Source of the DNA: Clostridiales bacterium Firm_16
GTDB taxonomy: Bacteria; Bacillota; Clostridia; Saccharofermentanales; Saccharofermentanaceae
Assembly: GCA_001604185.1 (NCBI GenBank)
Contig: LVAV01000116.1
Coordinates: 1 to 38,444 of the forward strand
Reading direction: 5' to 3'
Length of the DNA stretch: 38,444 bases
Shown here: positions 14,985-22,819 of the stretch, one piece after another
Position numbering within the stretch: position 1 is the first letter of the stretch
Layout of the letters: each line of letters begins with the position of its first letter
The notes under the pieces: model-generated
Seen by the model: the letters and a program-made list of their open reading frames with translations, nothing else
Databases searched by the model: none
Told to the model about the DNA's origin: nothing
Translations under genes and position numbers: made by a program

Positions 14985-17732
14985 TTACTTCGCCCTGTCT
15001 TCTTTATCCTTCTCACGAAGGAGCAGTCCGAAGGTGCCTGGGCCGCAGTTTACCGCGATGGCCGGCGAGGCCTGTCGGAAATAGATCTCATCGAAAGTCA
15101 TCTTCTTGTTGATCTGTTCACGGATCCAGTCCAGATCCTTCTTATTAAGACCTACATAAGTCACGAAGAGGATTCTTGTATCGATGGGTCTTTCCCCAGC
15201 AAGGCAAGTATTGATATATTTCTTCCATGCTTTCTTTCTGGCGCCGAAATAAAGCATGCCCAGTCCCATCTTACCTTTACGGAGCACCAGTACCGGCCGG
15301 CCCATCAGGGAGTTGATCAGGTTCGCGGAACGCTTACCGACCTGCTTGGATCTGGCCAGGAAGTCCAGGTTATCCACGATAAAACTGGTATGCACTTTCT
15401 TCTTCAATTTCTCCAGTCTCGCCAGGATCTCTTCAGGGCTTCGACCTTCTTCCGCCATACGGCAGGCTTCCACAGCCAGAAGGCCCTGTCCGCTGGACAG
15501 ATGTCCCGAATCGAAAACAAAGACACTGTCGAAGGATTTCGATGCTTCGGATGCGACAAAGTAACCACTGTGCTCGACCTTGCTGGAGATGGAGATGTGG
15601 ATGATATTATTCGCCACAGACAGCTGTCTGGCGAAGAATTCTTCCGCCTCTCTCTGATCCGGCATGGAGGTCATAACCACACTGGTACTGTCTTCCATAT
15701 ACTTCAGGACACCCAGCGTATCGATCTCTTTGCCGTCTTTGAAGATACCTTCCTTCGTCTTGACCTTATGCGGCAGGATGGCGATATCGTATTTGCTGAT
15801 CAGCTCCGGCGGCAGATCGGCGACGCTCTCTGTCGTAATGACGACTCTCTTCTTTTTCTTATTACTGTTCATCCAGGAGATGGACTCTTCCGCGATCTCC
15901 GAACGGTTGCCCGTGATATGGACGATATCCTTCGGCAGGAGCCGGTACAATTCATTCTCCAGTTCTTCACCGGTGACGGGTTTTACCAGATATCCGTCGA
16001 ACCGCTCCCTTACATACAGTTCCCGGTTCTCTTCATCCGCATTGGCCGTCAGGACAACGATGCTGGTTTCTCTGCAGCGTCCGCCGGTCTGATCTACGAT
16101 GCGTCTTCTGCACTCGATACCATCCATTTCCGGCATGAGGTGGTCCATGAAAATGACATCGTACTTGATGTTCAGAGTTTTTCTCAAAGCTTCGGCACCG
16201 CTGGTGGCCGTGTCGATACGGACTTTCGTATCACGCAGGAGCTTGGTTGCTACCATGAGGTTGGCTTCGTTATCGTCCACCACCAGGATCCTGGCTTCCG
16301 GAGACTCGAACCGCGGCGCATAATCCTGCTTCTTGCCCAGGGCCTTGCTCTTATCGAAATAATGCTGTCCCATCTTCGACTGGTTCTCTACGATCTGCGG
16401 CACTTCGATGATGAAGGTCGAACCCTTGGTATAGACACTGTTGACGGTGACTTTACCATCCATAAGATCGAGAAGCTGCTTCACGATGGAAAGACCCAGA
16501 CCGGTTCCTTCGATATGCTTGTTCGAATCTTCGTCTACACGTTTGAAAGCCGAGAAAAGATAGGGGATATCTTCCGGCTTGATGCCGACACCGGTATCCG
16601 TCACGTTATAGATCATGTTGCAGGTGTTGTCGTTGATCATCTCGCACTGCACCGACAAAGATACGGAACCTTCCTTGGTGTACTTGATGGCGTTGTTCAG
16701 AACGTTGATGAGGATCTGCTTGATACGGACTTCATCACCGATCAGTTCATTGGGGATGTCCGGCGAAACATCGATATGGAATTCCAGTTTTTTCTCCTTG
16801 GCACGGATCCACATCATGCCGACCAGATCCGACAGCATCTCACCGGTCTGATAGGGTGCAGACAGCAGCTGCATCTTACCGGACTGGATCTTCGACATAT
16901 CCAGGATATCGTTGATAAGGTTCAGAAGAAGCTTACCGGCTGACTTGATATTGGCGGCATCCTCCATGACCTCTTCACTGACGTCCTCACGCAGGATCAT
17001 CTCGTTCAGTCCGATGATGGTGTTGATCGGGGTACGGATCTCATGGCTCATGTTGGAGAAGAAACTGTTCTGCGCCTTGCTCAGCATCTCGATCTCCTGA
17101 TGCTGCTTATTCGCCATGACGATCTCTCTATGCAGGCAATACTTCGTGTAAAGCATGACGATACCCAGGACCATCTGGAAGATCAGGAACACCAGGAAGT
17201 TGGTAAAGGCGGTCCTGGTAATGACCTCGTACCGTTCGTAGGCCATATACATCAATATGATCATGACAGTATCCGAAACCGCTACCAGGCAGAGATACTC
17301 GAGAGGATTGATGTACAGACATATCGGCACCATGAGCGACATGGCCAGGAAGAGCGTCGTGTCGATGGTGTGATTGTATCGCAGATTGATATAAGTCAGG
17401 GTCAGAACCAGACCATACATGATGACTGCCAGGAAGGTATTCAGGAAATAAAGCAGTTTACTCTTCTTATCGTAATCGGTAGAGGCATACCGCATCAGAG
17501 CAAACCAGAACAGTGATGCGACGACGAGAACGATGTAGCAGATCCGGTGCTGGATGAGACTGTTCTGGAATTCCGACGGTTCCAGAATGGTCCATATGAA
17601 ATATCCAACCACGAATGCCATAACGAAAAGCAACAGGACTTTGGTCGTTCTTACCAAGCTTTTAAAGATGGACTGCACCGCTTCTTTGTTATGGGATGAG
17701 GGTCTGAAAATGTAATTCAATATGCCTTTCAT
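14985..17732 (-). CDS. Hybrid histidine kinase fused to a DegV fatty-acid-binding domain
   Basis: The protein has 915 residues. An N-terminal membrane domain of about six helices spans residues 30-200. HisKA has His230 in MSHEIRTP, and the ATPase domain (about 335-445) has DTGVGI and GTGLGLSIV. A receiver domain at about 480-602 has phosphoacceptor Asp530 in VIFMDHLMPEMDG. A complete DegV domain occupies about 628-906: TTESVADLPPEL, TSMP, ISSKVEHSGY, VDNLDFLARSKQVGKRS and SPAIAVNCGPGTFGL. DegV/FakB proteins bind fatty acids; here the domain replaces the HPt found in its two neighbours. All parts lie in one uninterrupted frame. The start ATG overlaps the previous gene's stop (ATGA), so translation is coupled. 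Sensing or presenting acyl groups is inference. Confidence 0.92.
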   Translation of the reverse strand: MKGILNYIFRPSSHNKEAVQSIFKSLVRTTKVLLLFVMAFVVGYFIWTILEPSEFQNSLIQHRICYIVLVVASLFWFALMRYASTDYDKKSKLLYFLNTFLAVIMYGLVLTLTYINLRYNHTIDTTLFLAMSLMVPICLYINPLEYLCLVAVSDTVMIILMYMAYERYEVITRTAFTNFLVFLIFQMVLGIVMLYTKYCLHREIVMANKQHQEIEMLSKAQNSFFSNMSHEIRTPINTIIGLNEMILREDVSEEVMEDAANIKSAGKLLLNLINDILDMSKIQSGKMQLLSAPYQTGEMLSDLVGMMWIRAKEKKLEFHIDVSPDIPNELIGDEVRIKQILINVLNNAIKYTKEGSVSLSVQCEMINDNTCNMIYNVTDTGVGIKPEDIPYLFSAFKRVDEDSNKHIEGTGLGLSIVKQLLDLMDGKVTVNSVYTKGSTFIIEVPQIVENQSKMGQHYFDKSKALGKKQDYAPRFESPEARILVVDDNEANLMVATKLLRDTKVRIDTATSGAEALRKTLNIKYDVIFMDHLMPEMDGIECRRRIVDQTGGRCRETSIVVLTANADEENRELYVRERFDGYLVKPVTGEELENELYRLLPKDIVHITGNRSEIAEESISWMNSNKKKKRVVITTESVADLPPELISKYDIAILPHKVKTKEGIFKDGKEIDTLGVLKYMEDSTSVVMTSMPDQREAEEFFARQLSVANNIIHISISSKVEHSGYFVASEASKSFDSVFVFDSGHLSSGQGLLAVEACRMAEEGRSPEEILARLEKLKKKVHTSFIVDNLDFLARSKQVGKRSANLINSLMGRPVLVLRKGKMGLGMLYFGARKKAWKKYINTCLAGERPIDTRILFVTYVGLNKKDLDWIREQINKKMTFDEIYFRQASPAIAVNCGPGTFGLLLREKDKEDRAK

Positions 17733-20434
17733 TTTTCTTTCCCTCCTTCCTCTTCAACCGGATTGAACTCCAGTATTTCATCGTCCGCTTCTGTGGTCTT
17801 CGCGTCCTCCGGTTTCGGTTCCGGTGCAGGTTCTTCCGTCGCATCGAATTCCAGGATCTCGTCCTCTCCGGATTCGTCGGAAGGCTCCGCTTCTGAAGTC
17901 TGCGTGGCCTCCTTCTCGGCTCTGGCCGTCTGGACCTCTTCTTCCAGAATATCCCCGATTCCTTTCACGAGGCGGGTGTATTCACTCATTAATGCGTAAT
18001 GGTTCTCGGCGATGTATTCTTCGCGATGTTCCTTCGCCGCCATTTCCATGGCCTTGGCGTCCTCAGACAGATGCCCGGCGCCAAGCATCTTGGAAGTGCT
18101 TTTCAAGGCGTGGACCAGGATCTCGTATTCATGCCATTCGCCTGACTCATAGTATCTTCCCATCAGCGGAGATTTCTCCTCTGCCTCCAGGACGAACTGT
18201 ACCAGAAGCGACTTATAGAATTCCAGGTCGTTCATGCAGTATTTCATTCCGGCATCTGTGTCTACGTCGTAAGACCGGAGCTGTTCGCGAAGAGAGATCG
18301 ACGTCACCTTCGGAGCAGACGGACTGCGCATCTCTTCGAATTCCTGTTTCGGTGGTTCGGCCGCACCGATTTCTTCCATCGAGATAGAAGACTTCGGCAG
18401 GACTTGCTTCATCACGCGCTCCAGCTCGTCGGTCTCGATCGGCTTACTGACGAAGCCGTCAAAGCCCTCAGCCAGGAACATCTGCTTGGCGGAACTCATG
18501 GCATTGGCTGTCAGGGCCACTACCGGGACTTCTCCGTTCTTGCCGGACACATCGGCCCGGATCCGCTTCATGGCTTCCACACCATCCATGCCGCCCATCA
18601 TGTGGTCCATGAAGATAATGTCGAAGACTTTCTCTCTGCAGATATCGATGGCTTCCTGTCCGGAAAGCACGGTGGTAACATCCATTCCATAGCTTCGGAA
18701 GATACTCTTTCCGACGACAAGGTTCATGGGCTCGTCATCGACAACCAGAGCACGCACGCCGCGGCAGTACATCTTGAAGCCGGCACTCTGCTTGTCGTGG
18801 ATACTTGTGTTCAATACGGATACGACCGGGAAGCAATAGAATGGCTTCTCCATGACCCGTACACGGCTTCCTGCCGGAAGTACGATGTCATCGTTGGCAA
18901 CAACGACTACGATCATGTCTTTGCCCAGTTCCTCCATCAGTTCCATGTTCGAAGTGTATTCTTCTTCCGCGACAAAAAGATGCGTCATGTGGATGGAGTC
19001 GTGCAGGAGCCGCAGGTCCTCGGAGTTGTTGACGCGGTGCATCTGGACTCCCAGTCCCTTAACGATATTCAGTACCATGGAGTTGTAGTAATCTCGTACT
19101 GCCGGATCGGAATACTTCTCGAAGTGCAGGTAAGCACCGAGACAGAGCTGATCCGGATTGACGACGGACATACAAGTGGTCGGGTCCACTACCTTCTGAG
19201 GAAGGCTGACATGGACCGTCGTTCCTACATCCGGCTTACTGGAGATAGTCATAAAACCACCCAGCAGGGATACAAATCCCGACACAATCGCCAGACCCAG
19301 GCCTAGGCCACCGCCCAGTCTTGCACGACCGGAATCTGCCTGGTAGAAATTCTCGTAGACCTTCTCCAGTTCGTATTCTGTCATACCGATACCTGTGTCG
19401 GTAACTTCAATACAAAGATTGACGCCGTAGCTCTGCGTCTCGCAGGCGATACGGACATAGACACCGCCCTTTCGGGTATATTTCAGTCCGTTGGTGATCA
19501 GAGCCCGCAGGATCTTCTTGAGTTTGGAAACATCGGAATGCATGACCGCCGGGATCGCCGGGTCCACATCGATGATGAGCTCCAGTTCCTTGGATTTATT
19601 GTGACGGATCTCGGTGACCAGGTCATGGAGAACCGAGGACAGCATATAATCTTCGTTATTACAGACTGCCTTCTTACGGTCCAGTTCCGAGTAGTCGAGA
19701 ATATCACTGATCTGATCGGCCACTCTTCGGCCGGCCTCACGAACAGATACCAGATCCCCCAGGATCTCTCTGTTCTGGGACTTGTCGATGCAGATACTGG
19801 AAAGGCCGATGACCGCATTGACCGGGGTACGGATCTCGTGAGAAACATTCGCCAGGAAGTCGTTGAGCCGCTCAGTATCTTCCGTCAGCTGGTCGATCTC
19901 ATCCTGGGACCGGGTCAGCAGCTGGGTCCACTTGTCGATGATGGTCTTGGCGAACCATCCGATGAAGAATACCAGTGCAAAGTGTAATGTCAGACGGGTG
20001 AAGAAAAGCGTATCGAATTTCTCCCCTGCCATAAAAAGACTGGCTACGTTATAGACCATCGTTACGTAGTAGGTCACCTGACTCAGGGTGATCAGGGACT
20101 TCATGCCGGTGGTGGAAAACAACACGATCAGACCGCCGATAACTACACCCAGATCGAAGGTCACCGTCGGGTGGATACCGTAGAAGAAGGTGGTACACAG
20201 CATCAGGATCGTATAGATACGGACACGGATCTGAGGCGTACCTTCCTGTCGGAAGTGCATGATCCAGCACACGATCACGGCAAAACCTACGAGAACAAGC
20301 ACCCATTTCTCCCAGCCTACCAGGAATGCTTTACCTGTCAGCAAAGCGGCAAAAACGGTATACGTGATCAACAGCATAAGATGGGAGGAATGGAATAGTT
20401 CCGTATTTTCGTTTGTCACTTTAGGATTGCTCAT
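17729..20434 (-). CDS. Hybrid histidine kinase with pseudo-receiver, receiver and HPt domains
   Basis: This 901-residue membrane kinase has a polytopic N-terminus (about 16-165) that may sense within the membrane. HisKA has His199 in VSHEIRTP, and the ATPase domain has DTGIGM and GLGLGLAIV. Residues about 430-545 are spaced like a receiver but carry HLFVAEEEY at the usual phosphoacceptor position, so this is probably a pseudo-receiver. A functional receiver follows with Asp610 (IIFMDHMMGGMDG), then an HPt domain with His775 in VHALKSTS. The tail (845-901) is acidic and contains DEILEF twice. GGAGG precedes the ATG by about 6 nt; the start lies 14 nt inside the upstream gene and the stop overlaps the next start. 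The phosphorelay His-Asp-His is complete. Confidence 0.93.
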   Translation of the reverse strand: MSNPKVTNENTELFHSSHLMLLITYTVFAALLTGKAFLVGWEKWVLVLVGFAVIVCWIMHFRQEGTPQIRVRIYTILMLCTTFFYGIHPTVTFDLGVVIGGLIVLFSTTGMKSLITLSQVTYYVTMVYNVASLFMAGEKFDTLFFTRLTLHFALVFFIGWFAKTIIDKWTQLLTRSQDEIDQLTEDTERLNDFLANVSHEIRTPVNAVIGLSSICIDKSQNREILGDLVSVREAGRRVADQISDILDYSELDRKKAVCNNEDYMLSSVLHDLVTEIRHNKSKELELIIDVDPAIPAVMHSDVSKLKKILRALITNGLKYTRKGGVYVRIACETQSYGVNLCIEVTDTGIGMTEYELEKVYENFYQADSGRARLGGGLGLGLAIVSGFVSLLGGFMTISSKPDVGTTVHVSLPQKVVDPTTCMSVVNPDQLCLGAYLHFEKYSDPAVRDYYNSMVLNIVKGLGVQMHRVNNSEDLRLLHDSIHMTHLFVAEEEYTSNMELMEELGKDMIVVVVANDDIVLPAGSRVRVMEKPFYCFPVVSVLNTSIHDKQSAGFKMYCRGVRALVVDDEPMNLVVGKSIFRSYGMDVTTVLSGQEAIDICREKVFDIIFMDHMMGGMDGVEAMKRIRADVSGKNGEVPVVALTANAMSSAKQMFLAEGFDGFVSKPIETDELERVMKQVLPKSSISMEEIGAAEPPKQEFEEMRSPSAPKVTSISLREQLRSYDVDTDAGMKYCMNDLEFYKSLLVQFVLEAEEKSPLMGRYYESGEWHEYEILVHALKSTSKMLGAGHLSEDAKAMEMAAKEHREEYIAENHYALMSEYTRLVKGIGDILEEEVQTARAEKEATQTSEAEPSDESGEDEILEFDATEEPAPEPKPEDAKTTEADDEILEFNPVEEEGGKEK

Positions 20435-22808
20435 CGGATTCCTCCTTTCTCTTGAGGTCTTTGCTTTCTTTCATGATCTCGATCATAATGTCCGCGAACC
20501 GGGGATCGAACTGTGTGCCTTTTCCCTCGATCAGCTGGGACATGATCATCTCATCCGAAAGCCTCTTTCTGTAACTGCGGTTACTGGACATGGCATCGTA
20601 GGCGTCGGCCACCGCAATGATGCGGGCCACCTCCGGGATATCGAACCCGGACAATCCGTCCGGGTAGCCCTTGCCGTCGAAACGCTCGTGATGGAGACGT
20701 GCGGCGATAGTCAGTTCCGGATCTTCCTTGATGTTCTCCAATATCTGGGCACCCATGGCAGGATGCTTCTTGATGATGGCAAATTCTTCGTCTGTCAGGG
20801 AGCCCGGCTTGTTGATGATGGCATTGGGAATACCGATCTTGCCGACATCGTGGAGAAGACCCATCATGTAGACTTCTTCCTGGCGGAATTCGGAATAGCC
20901 GGCCCGTCGGGCGATCTTTCTGGCGTACTCCGCCACTCTTCCGGAGTGACCGCGGGTGTAGATATCTTTGGTATCGATCGCCGCCGCCAGGGATTCAACT
21001 ACGTGGATCAGCAGCATTCTGTTCTCCTGGGTCTTCACCTGGACTTCGTAGCTCAACTGTTTCTGCAAAGTCACAAGTTCGATCATGTGCCGGACACGAA
21101 GGAGCAGTACTTCCGGAACAAAAGGTTTACGGATGAAATCCATCGCTCCGAGAGAAAGGCCCTTGCTCTCTGCGCCCGAACTCTCATCTGCCGTCAGAAA
21201 GATCACCGGGATGTTGGCTGCCTTGGTGCTGATAAGTCGAAGTCTTCGCAACGTCTCGTATCCGTCCATCTCCGGCATCTTGATATCCAGAAGGATCAGG
21301 TCAGGATAGTCCTTCTTCTCTTCGATATAACTCAGAAGCGCTCTTCCGGAACGAAGGGCCGTAACACGGATTCCGCCCGAGCTCAGGATCTTGCCTGCGA
21401 CCTGAAGGTTCATGGCATCGTCGTCCACGATGATGACGTTTCGATCTTTCTTCTTGTTATAGATCGTCTCGTATTCATTTCCGAGGAATTCACTTTCGTA
21501 CTTCACATCGAGCACATTGCCCATGTTCTCATCCCAGGTATCTACGATATGCCGGATGACTTTCTCCTTCGAGTCTTCCCGGATATCGGTGAGGAAGACG
21601 AAGTACTGCTTCTTGCGGTAACGCATCAGGATATCGGATTTACGAAGAGACTGTCTTATGTGATTGCCGAACTCATCCAGAAGACTTACATATTCTTCGG
21701 CGCTGCTGCCTTCTGCCTGCTCCAGTGTGAAAAGCACTTTGCATGCGCTGAGTCGGTTTCGGATGATGTATCGGATAATGTACCGGTATACCGGCGCGAA
21801 TGAATCCTTATCCAGTTGCAATGCCACATCGGGGATGGTTCTTTCTCCCAGGATCCCGGAGATCGATCTGATATCCGGAACTGTCGTATCGTCCTTATCA
21901 TCTTCGTAGACATCGGAACTATATAGACTGTATCCATGCTTGCCGTTCTGCTTGACGGTATAAAGAGATTTATCCGCCAGCTTGATCAGGCTGTTATAGT
22001 CATTGCCGTGACGAGGAACATAGATGGCACCGACTGAGGCACCCAGCGGAATGTCCATCTCCTCGCCCATGAGTTCTTTTGCCAGAGCCACGACTTCCGT
22101 ATTCAGTTTGAAGGTCATCTCGGCCACATCTGAATCGGAGAGCACGCCCTTGGCAAAAGCCACGAATTCGTCTCCGCCCAGCCGGCCGCAGGTACTGCCT
22201 TCCGGCACCGCGTCCTTGATGATCTGGGCAAATCCGAACAGGACCTTGTCGCCCATATCGTGGCCATAGATATCGTTGACGGGTTTAAAAGAGTCCAGGT
22301 CGATCATCATCAGGCAGCCGGTGGAATTGGCACAGATCTTCGTCAGTTCCGATCCACTGGCGCCCTTGTTCAGAAAGCCTGTAAGTTTGTCGATAGAAGC
22401 TTCGCTCTTGAGATTCTGCATCTCCGAACGGCTGGACATGATGTTGTCGATACGCCGCATCAGAACATCGGGATTGAAAGGTTTGCGGACGAAATCCGAT
22501 ACACCCATCTCGAATCCGCGGGTCTCGGTATTGGTATCTTCGTCGGCGGTCAGAAAGATGACCGGTGTCTTCTCGGCATTGACCTTCGTCTCATATTCAC
22601 GCAGACGCTCCAATGTCTCGAAGCCGTCCATCTCCGGCATCTTGATATCCAGAAGGATCAGATCCGGAAACCCCTTTTCCGGAATATAATCCAGCAGTGC
22701 CTGACCCGATTTCAGTGCCGTGACACGCATGTTGTGCCGGCTCAGAATGTGTCCTGCCATCTTAAGGTTAGCGGTATCATCGTCCACTACCATTACCCAT
22801 TTTGCCAT
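20421..22808 (-). CDS. Response regulator with GGDEF and HD-GYP domains (cyclic di-GMP turnover)
   Basis: The 795-residue cytoplasmic protein has, in order: a receiver with Asp54; a GGDEF diguanylate cyclase domain (about 135-300) with intact GGDEF at 211-215 but no RxxD inhibitory site before it; a GGDEF-like domain (about 325-440) in which the signature position reads RKKQY, so it is probably inactive; a second receiver with Asp508; and an HD-GYP phosphodiesterase domain (about 600-785) with HD653-654 and HHERFDGKGYP at 706-716. It could therefore both make and break cyclic di-GMP, each half governed by its own receiver. It starts 11 nt after the upstream kinase gene and overlaps the next gene by 14 nt. 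AGGGGGA 8 nt before the ATG is a moderate ribosome site. Confidence 0.94.
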   Translation of the reverse strand: MAKWVMVVDDDTANLKMAGHILSRHNMRVTALKSGQALLDYIPEKGFPDLILLDIKMPEMDGFETLERLREYETKVNAEKTPVIFLTADEDTNTETRGFEMGVSDFVRKPFNPDVLMRRIDNIMSSRSEMQNLKSEASIDKLTGFLNKGASGSELTKICANSTGCLMMIDLDSFKPVNDIYGHDMGDKVLFGFAQIIKDAVPEGSTCGRLGGDEFVAFAKGVLSDSDVAEMTFKLNTEVVALAKELMGEEMDIPLGASVGAIYVPRHGNDYNSLIKLADKSLYTVKQNGKHGYSLYSSDVYEDDKDDTTVPDIRSISGILGERTIPDVALQLDKDSFAPVYRYIIRYIIRNRLSACKVLFTLEQAEGSSAEEYVSLLDEFGNHIRQSLRKSDILMRYRKKQYFVFLTDIREDSKEKVIRHIVDTWDENMGNVLDVKYESEFLGNEYETIYNKKKDRNVIIVDDDAMNLQVAGKILSSGGIRVTALRSGRALLSYIEEKKDYPDLILLDIKMPEMDGYETLRRLRLISTKAANIPVIFLTADESSGAESKGLSLGAMDFIRKPFVPEVLLLRVRHMIELVTLQKQLSYEVQVKTQENRMLLIHVVESLAAAIDTKDIYTRGHSGRVAEYARKIARRAGYSEFRQEEVYMMGLLHDVGKIGIPNAIINKPGSLTDEEFAIIKKHPAMGAQILENIKEDPELTIAARLHHERFDGKGYPDGLSGFDIPEVARIIAVADAYDAMSSNRSYRKRLSDEMIMSQLIEGKGTQFDPRFADIMIEIMKESKDLKRKEESDEQS
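21262..21299 (-). repeat. 38-bp exact direct repeat, copy in second receiver
   Basis: Positions 21262-21299 are identical to 22624-22661. Both encode the phosphoacceptor loop of a receiver domain within the same gene (ILLDIKMPEMDG), including synonymous positions, which points to recent duplication or gene conversion. Confidence 0.85.
22624..22661 (-). repeat. 38-bp exact direct repeat, copy in first receiver
   Basis: This is the partner of 21262-21299. The two receivers remain similar along their whole length at protein level but differ in DNA outside this block. Confidence 0.85.
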
Positions 22809-22819
22809 AAGTTGTCCCC

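Noticed and set aside
15390..16943. 517-residue open frame on the plus strand, with similar long ones at 20259-21803 and 26091-27410
   Set aside because: They are antisense shadows of the signalling and AAA+ genes, with compositions unlike real proteins.
14985..17732. Assembly join creating the kinase-DegV fusion
   Set aside because: The frame is continuous through the 25-residue linker, the linker is of normal composition, and no start codon with a ribosome site precedes the DegV part. Only independent sequence could exclude it fully.
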